Notes: a model not told the origin generated them from the sequence alone. Shown: positions 52,230 through 61,433, counted from the first letter of the stretch. The stretch: DNA of 64,000 bases from Microbacteriaceae bacterium MWH-Ta3 (GCA_003053925.1 QBKD01000001.1:806001-870000), one strand, 5' to 3'. A program made the numbers and translations.

Positions 52230-53315
52230 CTAGGCGCGTGCGCGGCGGCGTGCAACAACCGTTGCGGCTGCTGCACCCAACAGGCCGAGTGCAATCCACA
52301 GAGTCGAAACATCGGCACCGGTCTCTGCCAACTCTTCCTCCACAGGCTCTACGGTCTCAATCGGACCCCAGTTGAGTACGTTGGCGCCCTCGGGCAGGCC
52401 ACGAACCAGACGGCCCGAGAAGTCGTCGAACTCGGCGGCGTCGGCAACGAGGTCGGCGACCGTCTCGGGGGACAGGCTTTCATCGTTGGCGTATTCGTCC
52501 GCAACCAGCATGTCGGGGTTCCAGCCGGTGAAGTACACCAGGTGAGCAGTTTCGCCCGCGGCAACAGTGAAGGTTTCGGTATTGGTGTAGTAGCTGTCCC
52601 CGTTTGTGGGGTCAACGAGGTAGGTCAGAATTTCGCCTCCTGCATTACCCCATGCCAGGCTGCCGGGTGCGTCGTCAATCTCGTTGTGCACGATCCACTG
52701 GGCGCCGAGGCTGTTCAACAAATCACGGTTTTCCGCGACTTCTGCTGCTTCTGCAGCAATGACGGTCTCGTCGAAGTTCTGGTATCCCGCGAGAGTGCCC
52801 GTTGATCCGAAGTTCGTGTATGTCTGAACGGACAGATCGGTGATGTCGCTGCCCGAGTTGTTGACAATCGTCAATGTTGAACGGACCAGGTCGCCGGCGG
52901 GGCCGTAGATGCGAACATTTGCGTGAATATCGACATCAGTGTTGCTTACTGCGGTCCAACGTGTGGTGCAGTCCAAAACCAGATCGCCGTCATCTGACAC
53001 GGTGACGTCAACGTCTTCAACTGCGGCACAGGCATAATCGGTCTCGTTGAGTCCCAGGGTGGGCGAGGTGACCTTGAAGCGGAGGTTTCCATCCCAAATA
53101 TCGGTGTACACGCCACCAGTCTCGGCGCCGAGTGCGACAACAGAGTCACCGAGCTGCACGTCGTTGATGTACATGCTGGTGCCAATATTCCAGGAACGTC
53201 CATACCCAAAATCAATGTTGTTGCCGTCCCACGGAGAGGCGAGGGCGGGTGCAGCAGTCGCAACGACGAGTGCCGTCGCAACCGATGCCGAAAGCACGAG
53301 TGAGCGCTTTTTCAT
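52230..53315 (-). CDS. Sortase-anchored surface protein (LAETG motif)
   Basis: 361 residues: Sec signal peptide (about 1-27, ending ALAS), a long beta-rich extracellular region with acidic and Asn/Thr-rich segments (VRIYGPAGDLVRSTLTIVNNSGSDI), then the wall-sorting signal LAETG at 329-333, a hydrophobic helix and the basic end RRRARA. LAxTG is the motif used by class E sortases in high-GC actinobacteria. AAAGGA ribosome site. A perfect palindrome TGCCATTAATGGCA lies in the leader. The function of the outer domain is unknown. Confidence 0.85.
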   Translation of the reverse strand: MKKRSLVLSASVATALVVATAAPALASPWDGNNIDFGYGRSWNIGTSMYINDVQLGDSVVALGAETGGVYTDIWDGNLRFKVTSPTLGLNETDYACAAVEDVDVTVSDDGDLVLDCTTRWTAVSNTDVDIHANVRIYGPAGDLVRSTLTIVNNSGSDITDLSVQTYTNFGSTGTLAGYQNFDETVIAAEAAEVAENRDLLNSLGAQWIVHNEIDDAPGSLAWGNAGGEILTYLVDPTNGDSYYTNTETFTVAAGETAHLVYFTGWNPDMLVADEYANDESLSPETVADLVADAAEFDDFSGRLVRGLPEGANVLNWGPIETVEPVEEELAETGADVSTLWIALGLLGAAAATVVARRRARA

Positions 53316-53340
53316 GGTGAAATCCTTTCGAGGGGTGGTC

Positions 53341-53354
53341 TGCCATTAATGGCA
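53341..53354. promoter_or_regulatory. Palindrome in the leader of the surface protein gene
   Basis: TGCCATTAATGGCA is a perfect 14-bp palindrome just downstream of a likely -10 (TACTCT, complement of 53366-53371) and 26 nt before the start codon. Good place for a repressor. Confidence 0.45.
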
Positions 53355-53442
53355 AGTCTGTGCCTAGAGTACCCGATTATGGGAGATTCTCAGGGGCCAG
53401 CGAGGAATCGGAATCGCATCGAAATATTCCGCCCAAAAAATT

Positions 53443-53476
53443 CACGGAAATGTTCGCTGTGGCGAACATTTCCGTG
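53443..53476 (-). terminator. Terminator after aspS
   Basis: A perfect 15-bp inverted repeat CACGGAAATGTTCGC / GCGAACATTTCCGTG with a 4-nt loop. Leftward it is followed by AATTTTTTGG, a T6 tract, as expected for the aspS transcript. Confidence 0.8.
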
Positions 53477-53510
53477 TTATTCTGGTTTAGACCTTTTCGA
53501 AGGGGGTCTG

Positions 53511-53545
53511 AAGGGCCGGGGTGCAAACTCCGGCCCTTTCTTTAT
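53511..53545 (+). terminator. GC-rich hairpin with rightward T-tract
   Basis: AAGGGCCGG and CCGGCCCTT form a 9-bp stem with a 10-nt loop, followed rightward by TCTTTAT. A smaller hairpin AGACC/GGTCT lies just before (53489-53509). No rightward gene ends here, so it may end a small RNA (see findings) or serve only as a structured part of the aspS 3' end. Confidence 0.5.
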
Positions 53546-53548
53546 GCC

Positions 53549-54889
53549 CTACGGCAGAAGTCGGTTGGGGCCGCGGAACAGGTACGTCGTTTCGCGGATA
53601 GAAGGCAGGCCCAGCAGCAGCATCAGGAAGCGGGCCAGGCCCATTCCGAAACCACCGTGCGGGGGCACGCCGTGGCGGAAGAAGTCCAGGTAGAAGTCCA
53701 GTTCCTCGGGGTCGAGTCCCTTTTCCTTTGCCTGCTCGATCAAGACATCAACGCGGTGTTCGCGCTGAGCGCCGGTCGAAATTTCGGTGCCGTTGTAGAT
53801 TAGGTCGTACGAGTTCGTGACCGAACCGTCACCCTCGCGGCGCATGTGATAGAACGGGCGAATGTTGGTGAAGTAGTCGGTGACGAACACGAAGTCGTGG
53901 CCCAGCTCTTCCTTCACGTAGGCCGACAGCTGGCGCTCGCCTTCGGGGTCGAGGTCACCGTCCGCACGAGGAACCGTGTATCCGCGGGCCTTCAGAATCT
54001 CGTGCGCGTCGGCCAGAGTGATGCGGGGGAAGGGCAGCGTGGGCACCTGGACCTCGATCCCGTATGCCGCCTGAATAGCCTCGCCGTGCTTCTCGGCAAC
54101 AGCGGTCAGGCCGGCCACGACGACCGACTCGTGCATGGCCATGACGTCTTCGTGGGATTCCACCCACGACATCTCGGCATCCACCGAGGTGAATTCCGTG
54201 GCGTGACGCGAGGTGAACGAGGGGTCGGCGCGGAACGCCGGACCAATCTCGAAGATTGCGCCGAAACCAGCGGGCTGCGCCATCTGCTTGAAGAACTGGG
54301 GGCTCTGTGCCAAGTATGCCTTGGTCTCGAAGTAGTCCATCTCGAACAGTTCCGCACGAGACTCCGAGGCCGATGCCATCAACTTGGGCGTGTGCAGTTC
54401 GATGAAGTCGTTGTCGACCCACCAGCAGCGCATGGCGTGTTCAAACGTGGTCTGCACGCGGAAGATCAGGTTGGCGTCGGGACGACGCAGGTCAAGGAAG
54501 CGCCAGTCCATGCGCTTGTCCACGCTGGAATCCTCGGCGATGGGGGGCTCGGGCTGCGCCTCGGTGACGACGGTTAGGCTGTCGATCTTGACCTCGAGCC
54601 CACCGAGCTTCACGCGCTCGTCGGCCTTCAGCTGTCCGGTGACGGTAATAAAGGTGCCGGCGTTCAGCGCCGAAATCGTTTCGGTCAATGCCAGACGCTC
54701 GGCGGCGTTGTCGACCTCGGGGTCCAATTCGCGAATCGCGGGGTTCACCAGCTGCACGGCACCCGACTCGTCGCGCAGGATGACAAACTGCACCTTCTTT
54801 TGGTCGCGAACCGTATCGACCCAGCCGCTGACAACAACGGGGCCATCGGGCAGTGCGGACAGGGCAGAGACACGGGTACGAGAAGTCAT
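53549..54889 (-). CDS. aspS: Aspartyl-tRNA synthetase, archaeal-type
   Basis: Charges tRNA-Asp, and perhaps tRNA-Asn. 446 residues, without the large GAD insertion of the usual bacterial AspRS of about 590 residues. OB-fold (about 18-100) then class II core: motif 1 region FIELHTPKLM, LAQSPQFFKQ, motif 2-type FEIGPAFRADPSFTSRHATEF, and motif 3 GGFGMGLARFLMLLLG. Such enzymes are often non-discriminating. ATG 54889 chosen; TTG 54898 is also in frame. TAAACT ends 8 nt before the ATG. Confidence 0.92.
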   Translation of the reverse strand: MTSRTRVSALSALPDGPVVVSGWVDTVRDQKKVQFVILRDESGAVQLVNPAIRELDPEVDNAAERLALTETISALNAGTFITVTGQLKADERVKLGGLEVKIDSLTVVTEAQPEPPIAEDSSVDKRMDWRFLDLRRPDANLIFRVQTTFEHAMRCWWVDNDFIELHTPKLMASASESRAELFEMDYFETKAYLAQSPQFFKQMAQPAGFGAIFEIGPAFRADPSFTSRHATEFTSVDAEMSWVESHEDVMAMHESVVVAGLTAVAEKHGEAIQAAYGIEVQVPTLPFPRITLADAHEILKARGYTVPRADGDLDPEGERQLSAYVKEELGHDFVFVTDYFTNIRPFYHMRREGDGSVTNSYDLIYNGTEISTGAQREHRVDVLIEQAKEKGLDPEELDFYLDFFRHGVPPHGGFGMGLARFLMLLLGLPSIRETTYLFRGPNRLLP

Positions 54890-54955
54890 AATCGTCAAGT
54901 TTAGTCAGGGCAACCGCGGGACTAGCCGCCATGCGCGCTGGGTACACTGGTATTC

Positions 54956-55606
54956 GTGACTGCCGACTACGTGCACCTCGTGCGACACGGTGAGGTTAAC
55001 AACCCGAAGGGCATTCTGTATGGCCAACTTCCCGGGTTCGGCCTCACTGATTTTGGCCGTACTCTGGCGGAAAATGCAACGGAACTTTTGGAAGATGTTG
55101 CCGTCTCGGCCGTGTGGTCGAGCCCGCTGCAACGAGCGTTGGAATCCGCCGAACCGTGGGAAGAGCGCACGGGTCACAGCGTCATTATCGACGAGCGTCT
55201 GATTGAGCCGTGGAACAACTTTGAAGGCATGAACCTGAGGCGCGGCCGCGCCATCGCGCGCAACCCGCGTCTGTGGCCCGCGCTGTGGAACCCGTTCCGC
55301 CCGTCGTGGGGCGAGCCCTATGCATCAATTGCCACCCGAATGCTCGAGGCCATGGCCGATGCCGTGGACTCCGTCGAATCCGGTCATGTCGTGATTGTCA
55401 GCCACCAGTTGCCCATTTGGACGGTGCACCGGGAAATTGCGGGGCGACCGCTGTGGCACAACCCCGCGAACCGCCGTTGCGCGTTGTCGTCGATCACCTC
55501 GTTTCGCGTGGACGACTGGCAGAGCCCCGACCGCGGAGAATTCGTCGAGGTCGATTATCAGGAACCGCGCGGCAGCAGCCGAGCACGGGATTTGGGGGCG
55601 GTGTAG
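54956..55606 (+). CDS. Histidine phosphatase family protein
   Basis: 216 residues with the phosphoglycerate-mutase-like core: LVRHGEV (R10, H11), SSPLQRALESAE, second histidine in VVIVSHQLPIW. Broad-range phosphatase; the substrate is unknown. GTG start; TACACT lies 7 nt upstream, so near-leaderless. The next gene starts on the base after its stop, so it heads the cytochrome c maturation operon, as in other actinobacteria where this gene precedes resA. Confidence 0.88.
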   Translation: MTADYVHLVRHGEVNNPKGILYGQLPGFGLTDFGRTLAENATELLEDVAVSAVWSSPLQRALESAEPWEERTGHSVIIDERLIEPWNNFEGMNLRRGRAIARNPRLWPALWNPFRPSWGEPYASIATRMLEAMADAVDSVESGHVVIVSHQLPIWTVHREIAGRPLWHNPANRRCALSSITSFRVDDWQSPDRGEFVEVDYQEPRGSSRARDLGAV

Positions 55607-56218
55607 ATGATGCGCGGTGGTGCGGGTCGTATCGGGGCGGCCCTCGTTGCTCTGGGCGTGGTGGTCGCGCTGTCCGGGTGCGCAAACACCGATCCACTGG
55701 CGGAACAGTTCCGCAACGGTGGCCAGCAAAATTACATTTCGGGTGACGGCGCCAACACGGTGATCGCCGAGGTGAATCGCGATGCGCCCGTGGAGTTCGC
55801 GGTGGAGCTGGCCGACGGCACTCCGCTGAACGCCGAGGATCTGCGGGGTTCCGTTGTCGTCGTGAACTTTTGGTATTCGTCATGCCCGCCCTGCCGCCTC
55901 GAGGCCCCCGAGTTGGCGGCGCTCGCCACCGAGTACGCCGATGCCAACGTGCGCTTTCTGGGTGTGAACGTCTATGACGGCGCACCTGCTGCGGCGGCAT
56001 TCGAAAAGACTTTCGGTATTCCGTATCCCTCCGTGTTGGATGTCGAGACGGGCGCGATGCGCTTGGCGTTTGCGGGATCGGTTCCGCCCAACGCTGTTCC
56101 GGTCACGCTGGTTCTTGATGCACAGGGCCGAGTGGCCGCACGCATCTCGGGCATTGTGTCCGAGCCCTCCATTCTGCGCGGCATGATCGATGACCGACTG
56201 GCCGAGGCCACGTCATGA
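55607..56218 (+). CDS. TlpA/ResA-like thioredoxin lipoprotein
   Basis: Extracytoplasmic thiol-disulfide protein for cytochrome c maturation. 203 residues: lipoprotein signal ending LSGC (C25), then the TlpA fold with active site CPPC (C93, C96) in WYSSCPPCRLEAPE and a cis-Pro loop. Likely reduces apocytochrome c cysteines, getting electrons from CcdA encoded next. ATGA overlap with ccdA. Confidence 0.92.
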   Translation: MMRGGAGRIGAALVALGVVVALSGCANTDPLAEQFRNGGQQNYISGDGANTVIAEVNRDAPVEFAVELADGTPLNAEDLRGSVVVVNFWYSSCPPCRLEAPELAALATEYADANVRFLGVNVYDGAPAAAAFEKTFGIPYPSVLDVETGAMRLAFAGSVPPNAVPVTLVLDAQGRVAARISGIVSEPSILRGMIDDRLAEATS

Positions 56219-56967
56219 CACCTGACGCCGTCGGCGAAATCGTTTATTCGGGTGGGCTCATCGCGGCGCTACCTGTGGCGTTTGTGGCGGGGTTGCTTGC
56301 GTTCCTGTCGCCCTGTGTGTTGCCGCTTATTCCCGGGTACCTCGCGTACATCGGCGGAGTCAACCCCACCGCAGATGCATCGCCCACTGCCCGTCGCCGA
56401 ACCGTGCTGGGCATGATCGGTTTCGTTAGTGGATTTGGTGTGGTCTTCATCTCGCTCTCCATCGTCTTCGGAGCCCTCGGCCTCATGCTGTTGCCGTGGC
56501 TCGACCTGATTCTGCGCGTGTCGGGTGCGGTCATCATCGTGATGGGCATCGTGTTTATCGGCGGGATTCCCTTCCTGCAGCGCGACCTTAAGCCCGAGTG
56601 GCGCACGCGCGCCGGCATCTGGGGTGCGCCGTTCCTGGGAATCGTCTTTGCCCTGGGCTGGGTGCCCTGCATTGGGCCCACCTTGATTGCCGTTCAAACG
56701 TTGGCTCTGGACAGCGCGAGTGTTCCGCGCGCTGCGGCCCTGGGTGTTGCCTACTGGTTGGGGCTTGCGCTGCCCTTTGTGTTGGTCGCCATTCTGCTGC
56801 AGCGTGCAACCGCCACTCTGTCGTGGCTGCGTCGACACATTCGCACCATCAACATCGCGGGTGGTGTTCTGCTGATGATCATCGGTGTGCTCATGGTGAT
56901 CGGTGTCTGGCGCGATGTGCTGTCGTGGATGGGGGTGATCATCAGTGGCTTCACTCCCGCCCTCTGA
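56215..56967 (+). CDS. ccdA: Cytochrome c biogenesis protein CcdA
   Basis: Membrane protein of 250 residues with six helices that carries reducing power outward from cytosolic thioredoxin. Conserved FLSPCVLPLIPGYL and LGWVPCIGPTL each hold one redox cysteine. Overlaps resA-like and resB genes at both ends (4 and 23 nt). Confidence 0.95.
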   Translation: MTPDAVGEIVYSGGLIAALPVAFVAGLLAFLSPCVLPLIPGYLAYIGGVNPTADASPTARRRTVLGMIGFVSGFGVVFISLSIVFGALGLMLLPWLDLILRVSGAVIIVMGIVFIGGIPFLQRDLKPEWRTRAGIWGAPFLGIVFALGWVPCIGPTLIAVQTLALDSASVPRAAALGVAYWLGLALPFVLVAILLQRATATLSWLRRHIRTINIAGGVLLMIIGVLMVIGVWRDVLSWMGVIISGFTPAL

Positions 56968-58618
56968 TACTTCGGGCCACGAGGGCGCCAGCTCGGGTGA
57001 GCGCATTGGTGGCCAACCCGCTGACCTGGATAAGGACACCCTGTCGTTCGACACACCGGGTGCACCGCGAAAGAATCGCAACGCGGGCGCAATCATCAAT
57101 CCCCGATTGGGTGCGTTGGGCTTTGCCCGTTTCGTGTGGCGACTACTGACATCGATGCGCACTGCGCTGATTCTGCTGGTGTTGTTGGCCGTCGCCGCGA
57201 TTCCCGGGTCGCTCGTGCCGCAACGCTCGAGCGATCCGAACGGTGTCGTGCAATTCCGAACAAACGACCCCGAACTGTTCGAGTTCTACGACAGCCTCTC
57301 GCTCTTCGATACCTACACATCGCCCTGGTTCTCGGCGATTTACCTGTTGCTCTTTATTTCGCTCATTGGCTGCATCCTGCCGCGCACCTCGTATCACTGG
57401 AAAGTGTTATTCGAGGCCCCGCCCGCGGTGCCGACGTCGTTCGCCCGGCTCGAGGTCACGCGCACGCATCGCGTCGAGGCAGATTTGAACGCGGCACTGG
57501 ACGCTGCTGCGGCAGCGCTGCGGTCCGCGCGGTACCGGGTGGTTCGCGAGGGCTCGGCGGTGCGCGCCGAGCGCGGGTACATGCGGGAAACCGGCAACCT
57601 CGTGTTCCACGTGGCGCTGGTGGGAATTCTGGCGACCCTTGGGTTTGCCAGCGGCTTCGGGTGGTCGGGGCAGCGCGTGATTGTCGAGGGACAGGCGTTC
57701 ACCAACCAGTTGTCGTCGTATGACAGTTTCAATCCGGGCCGATTCTTTGATGAAAACGCCCTCGAGCCCTACGGCGTGCGGCTCAACACCTTTACACCCG
57801 AATACGTGATGGACGAATCCAAGGGCTCGTGGATGCCGATCGATTACACGGCCGATGTGACCGTCACCGAGGGGCAAACATCATCCGGGGCGGCACTGAA
57901 GGTCAACGAACCGCTGTCTGTGGGCGGCACCAGCATGTATTTGCTGGGCAACGGTTTTGCGCCCGAAATCACCGTGCGTGCGCCCGACGGAACCGTCGTG
58001 TTCCAACAACCTGTCGTGTTCCTCAGTCAGGATGCGAACCTCACGAGCCTGGGCGTGGTGAAGATTCCCGACGGCTTGGCAGAACAGGTGGGCATGAAGG
58101 GGTTCTTCTATCCCACGGCCACCATGCTGAGCTCCGGCGCATTGGCGTCGAGCAACCCCGAGCCGCTCAACCCCACGCTGACCTTCAACATTTACACCGG
58201 CGACCTGGGTCTGGACCAAGGCGTGCCGCGCAATGTGTACGAATTGAATACCGATGACATGACGCAGATCGCGGGTCGTCACACTGACGTCGATGTTGAA
58301 CTGGCGTTGGGTGATTCGTTCGAACTGCCCGGTGGGCTGGGCACGATCGAGTTCAGTGGACTGCGTCGGTTCATCGGCGTGGACATTCAGCACGACCCCA
58401 CGCAACTGGGTGTCGGCATTTCGACGGCTCTCGCCATCGCGGGATTGCTGGTGTCATTCAGCACGCGCCGCCGCCGCGTCTGGGTGGTGGCCACCGCAAA
58501 GGGCTCCGCCACCGAACTGTCGTGGGGCGCCCAGTCGCGCACCGATGACCCACGTCTTGCCGCAAGCACTGATGCACTGATCGCCCGCATAGTTCCGACC
58601 GATAAGGTGTCCTCGTAA
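56945..58618 (+). CDS. resB: Cytochrome c biogenesis protein ResB
   Basis: Part of the system II heme lyase with CcsA. 557 residues: a polar N-terminal tail (about 55 residues), then helices around 65-90, 130-148 and 215-235, a large external domain and a final helix near 500. TSMRTALILLVLLAVAAIPGSLVPQ is a family hallmark. GTG start inside ccdA. Its TAA overlaps the ATG of ccsA by one base. Confidence 0.92.
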   Translation: MASLPPSDTSGHEGASSGERIGGQPADLDKDTLSFDTPGAPRKNRNAGAIINPRLGALGFARFVWRLLTSMRTALILLVLLAVAAIPGSLVPQRSSDPNGVVQFRTNDPELFEFYDSLSLFDTYTSPWFSAIYLLLFISLIGCILPRTSYHWKVLFEAPPAVPTSFARLEVTRTHRVEADLNAALDAAAAALRSARYRVVREGSAVRAERGYMRETGNLVFHVALVGILATLGFASGFGWSGQRVIVEGQAFTNQLSSYDSFNPGRFFDENALEPYGVRLNTFTPEYVMDESKGSWMPIDYTADVTVTEGQTSSGAALKVNEPLSVGGTSMYLLGNGFAPEITVRAPDGTVVFQQPVVFLSQDANLTSLGVVKIPDGLAEQVGMKGFFYPTATMLSSGALASSNPEPLNPTLTFNIYTGDLGLDQGVPRNVYELNTDDMTQIAGRHTDVDVELALGDSFELPGGLGTIEFSGLRRFIGVDIQHDPTQLGVGISTALAIAGLLVSFSTRRRRVWVVATAKGSATELSWGAQSRTDDPRLAASTDALIARIVPTDKVSS

Positions 58619-59493
58619 TGGAAAATCTCGTTGCCTATTCGCTTCTTGCCACCTATTCGACGATGGCGCTGTACACGTTGGCATTCGTGTTGTTTACCGT
58701 CGACCTCGCGCTTCGAGCGGACACCGAGGCGGGGCAGAAGCCCACGCGGTGGTTGCGCAGTGCGATGGCCCTGTTGATTCTGGGCTGGGTGCTGCACGGT
58801 GTCGCCACCGTCACGCGCGGTATTGCGGCCGCCCGAGTTCCGTGGGCCAACATGTTCGAATTCGGCCTGACCGCTACGTTCGTGCTGGTGGGTGTGTTCC
58901 TCGGCGTGCAGTTCTGGCGCGATCTGCGCTTTGTCGGTGCGTTCGTCTCGGGCCTCGCGCTGTTGGCGCTGGGCATCGTGACGGTGAATTTCTATGTCGA
59001 TGTCGTGCCGCTGCCCCCCGCGCTGCAGTCTGTGTGGCTGGTCATTCACGTGTGCGTCGCGGTCTTGGGTACGGGATTTTTCGCCACGGGTGCCGCCATC
59101 TCGGCCGCACAAATCTTCCAGGAACTCCACGAAGAGAAGCGTCTTTCGGGGCGCAACTGGGCATTCCTGCGTGCGTTCCCCGAGGCAACCGTTCTGGAGA
59201 CGTTGGCGTACCGCATCAACGTAATCGGCTTTGTCTTCTGGACCTTCACCCTGGTGGCCGGTGCCATTTGGGCGGAAAGAGCCTGGGGTCGCTATTGGGG
59301 CTGGGACACCAAAGAGGTCTGGACGTTCATCATCTGGATTCTGTTCGCCGCCTACATTCATTCCCGAGCTACTCGAGGTTGGCGTGGTCGTTCCGCGGCA
59401 ATCCTGTCACTGGTCGCTTTCGGCGCCGTCATCTTCAACTACACCATCGTGAACCTCTTCTTCAAGGGGCTCCACGTGTACTCGGGGCTCTAG
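58618..59493 (+). CDS. ccsA: Cytochrome c biogenesis protein CcsA (CcsB in actinobacteria)
   Basis: Heme-handling channel of system II. 291 residues with about eight helices and the WWD-type heme motif WGRYWGWDTKEVWT near residue 225, with conserved histidines (VLHGVA, VIHVCV and AAYIHSRA). Last gene of the operon; its TAG stop shares the palindrome CTAG with the stop of the opposite menC. Confidence 0.94.
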   Translation: MENLVAYSLLATYSTMALYTLAFVLFTVDLALRADTEAGQKPTRWLRSAMALLILGWVLHGVATVTRGIAAARVPWANMFEFGLTATFVLVGVFLGVQFWRDLRFVGAFVSGLALLALGIVTVNFYVDVVPLPPALQSVWLVIHVCVAVLGTGFFATGAAISAAQIFQELHEEKRLSGRNWAFLRAFPEATVLETLAYRINVIGFVFWTFTLVAGAIWAERAWGRYWGWDTKEVWTFIIWILFAAYIHSRATRGWRGRSAAILSLVAFGAVIFNYTIVNLFFKGLHVYSGL

Positions 59494-60488
59494 GCCTCAT
59501 CCGCCAGCACGCCGTACACGCGTGTGATGCGGTCGGTCCACCACGCGGTGCGTTCGGCCGTGGCGGCGTAGTCGCGGCAGGCGTCGTCATCCACAACGAT
59601 GTCGCGCGCCTCGATTTCGCCATCTACCGCGCGCAGGGGATGTGCGGTCACGTCGCCTCCCAGTAGAGCCGCCGTGGCCAACCCGCAGTCGAAATCGAGC
59701 ACGGGCACGCGCGTGGCCAAATCAATTCCCGCGGCCAGGCCCACCGAGGATTCCAGTGCGCTGGAAATCACGACCGGCAATCCGGCGTCGGCCACAATCC
59801 GCAGCGCACGCGAAACTCCGCCGAGCGGTGCGCATTTGATGACGAGAATATCGGCGGCCCCCGCTCGTGCAACGGCGAGGGGGTCACTGGCTTTGCGCAC
59901 GCTTTCATCCGCCGCGATCGGAATGCCCATGCGATGCACGCGATCGCGTAGTTCGGCCAGCTCGTCGATTCGCATGCACGGCTGTTCCACGTATTCGAGG
60001 TCGAAGTGTTCCAAGGCGCGAAACGCGTGTTCCGCCTCGTCGACATTCCAGGCGCCGTTAGCATCGAGGCGGATCCGCCCGGCCGCGCCCATCCACTGCC
60101 GCGCGGCACGCACGCGGGCAACGTCGTCGTCCAGCGTCTGACCAGGCTCGCCGACCTTGATTTTGACCGTTCGAAAATCTCCGTACAGATCCAACACCGC
60201 GGCGACGTGTTCGGGGGGAACGGCAGGCAGGGTGGCATTCACGGCGATGGTGTCGCGCACCCGCGGCGGAACGGGAGCGTCCGAGCCCCACCCCTGTTCA
60301 ATCGTGGCGCGCAACCACTCCGCCGATTCGGCGTCGTCGTATTCGGCGAAAGGCGCAAACTCTGCCCACCCGCGCGGGCCACGCACCAGGGCCGTTTCGC
60401 GCACGGATAATCCGCGGAAAGTGGTGACGAGCGGCAGTGCGACAACGCGCACCGCGGACAACAGATCATCCAGCGCAGGAAGGCTCAT
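59490..60488 (-). CDS. menC: o-Succinylbenzoate synthase
   Basis: Enolase-superfamily dehydratase of menaquinone synthesis. 332 residues: KxK acid/base lysines in TVKIKVGEPG, metal ligands in LDANGAW, YVEQPC and AADES, then VIKCAPLGG. TAGGTT exactly 6 nt before ATG (leaderless). Transcribed opposite to menB/E/A, across 36 nt from menB. Confidence 0.94.
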   Translation of the reverse strand: MSLPALDDLLSAVRVVALPLVTTFRGLSVRETALVRGPRGWAEFAPFAEYDDAESAEWLRATIEQGWGSDAPVPPRVRDTIAVNATLPAVPPEHVAAVLDLYGDFRTVKIKVGEPGQTLDDDVARVRAARQWMGAAGRIRLDANGAWNVDEAEHAFRALEHFDLEYVEQPCMRIDELAELRDRVHRMGIPIAADESVRKASDPLAVARAGAADILVIKCAPLGGVSRALRIVADAGLPVVISSALESSVGLAAGIDLATRVPVLDFDCGLATAALLGGDVTAHPLRAVDGEIEARDIVVDDDACRDYAATAERTAWWTDRITRVYGVLADEA

Positions 60489-60524
60489 GACACAAACCTA
60501 GTGCGCCCTCGGTAACCTTGTCCC

Positions 60525-61433
60525 ATGACCACCGTCAGCGATATTTTCGACGCCACGCAGTGGGCGTCGGTTCCCGGTTTCGATGCCCTCACGGATGTCA
60601 CCTATCACCACGCAATCAGCGGTGGGGTGGCGCGTATTGCCTTCAACCGCCCCGAGGTACGTAACGCGTTCCGCCCACACACCGTCGACGAACTGTATGC
60701 GGTTCTCGATGACGCGAGGCTCAACCCCACTATCGGCGTCATCCTGTTGACCGGCAACGGGCCGTCGGCGAAGGACGGCGGCTGGGCGTTCTGTTCGGGT
60801 GGCGATCAGCGCATTCGCGGGCGTGACGGCTACAAATACGCCGAGGGCGAGACGCGCGACACCATCGATGCGGCGCGCAACGGGCGTTTGCACATTCTGG
60901 AGGTACAGCGCCTCATTCGCTTCATGCCCAAGGTTGTCATCGCCGTGATTCCTGGCTGGGCTGCGGGGGGCGGGCACTCGTTGCACGTTGTCGCCGACCT
61001 GTCGATTGCCAGTCGTGAACACGCGCGGTTCAAGCAGACCGATGCCACCGTGGGGTCGTTCGATGCGGGGTACGGCAGCGCCTACTTTGCTCGTCAGGTA
61101 GGCCAGAAGTTCGCGCGCGAGGTCTTCTTCCTCGCCGACGAATACGACGCCCAGCGCGCATACGAAATGGGCGCGGTGAATGCCGTGGTCGACCACGCCG
61201 ACCTCGAATCCGCCGCCCTCGCCTGGGCACGCCGCATTCTGACCCAAAGCCCCACCGCTATTCGCATGTTGAAATTCGCGTTCAATGCGGTCGACGACGG
61301 CCTGGTGGGTCAGCAGGTTTTTGCGGGCGAAACCACGCGATTGGCATACGGAACCGATGAAGCGGTCGAGGGCCGCGATGCATTCCTGCAGAAGCGCGAA
61401 CCCGATTGGTCGCCGTATCCCTGGCAGGTCTAG
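60525..61433 (+). CDS. menB: 1,4-Dihydroxy-2-naphthoyl-CoA synthase
   Basis: Crotonase-fold enzyme that closes the naphthoquinone ring. 302 residues with the MenB region CSGGDQRIRGRDGYKY (about 90-105), oxyanion GWAAGGGHSLHVV, and GYGSAYFARQVG. TAACCT exactly 6 nt before ATG (leaderless). Directly followed by menE with no gap. Confidence 0.96.
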   Translation: MTTVSDIFDATQWASVPGFDALTDVTYHHAISGGVARIAFNRPEVRNAFRPHTVDELYAVLDDARLNPTIGVILLTGNGPSAKDGGWAFCSGGDQRIRGRDGYKYAEGETRDTIDAARNGRLHILEVQRLIRFMPKVVIAVIPGWAAGGGHSLHVVADLSIASREHARFKQTDATVGSFDAGYGSAYFARQVGQKFAREVFFLADEYDAQRAYEMGAVNAVVDHADLESAALAWARRILTQSPTAIRMLKFAFNAVDDGLVGQQVFAGETTRLAYGTDEAVEGRDAFLQKREPDWSPYPWQV

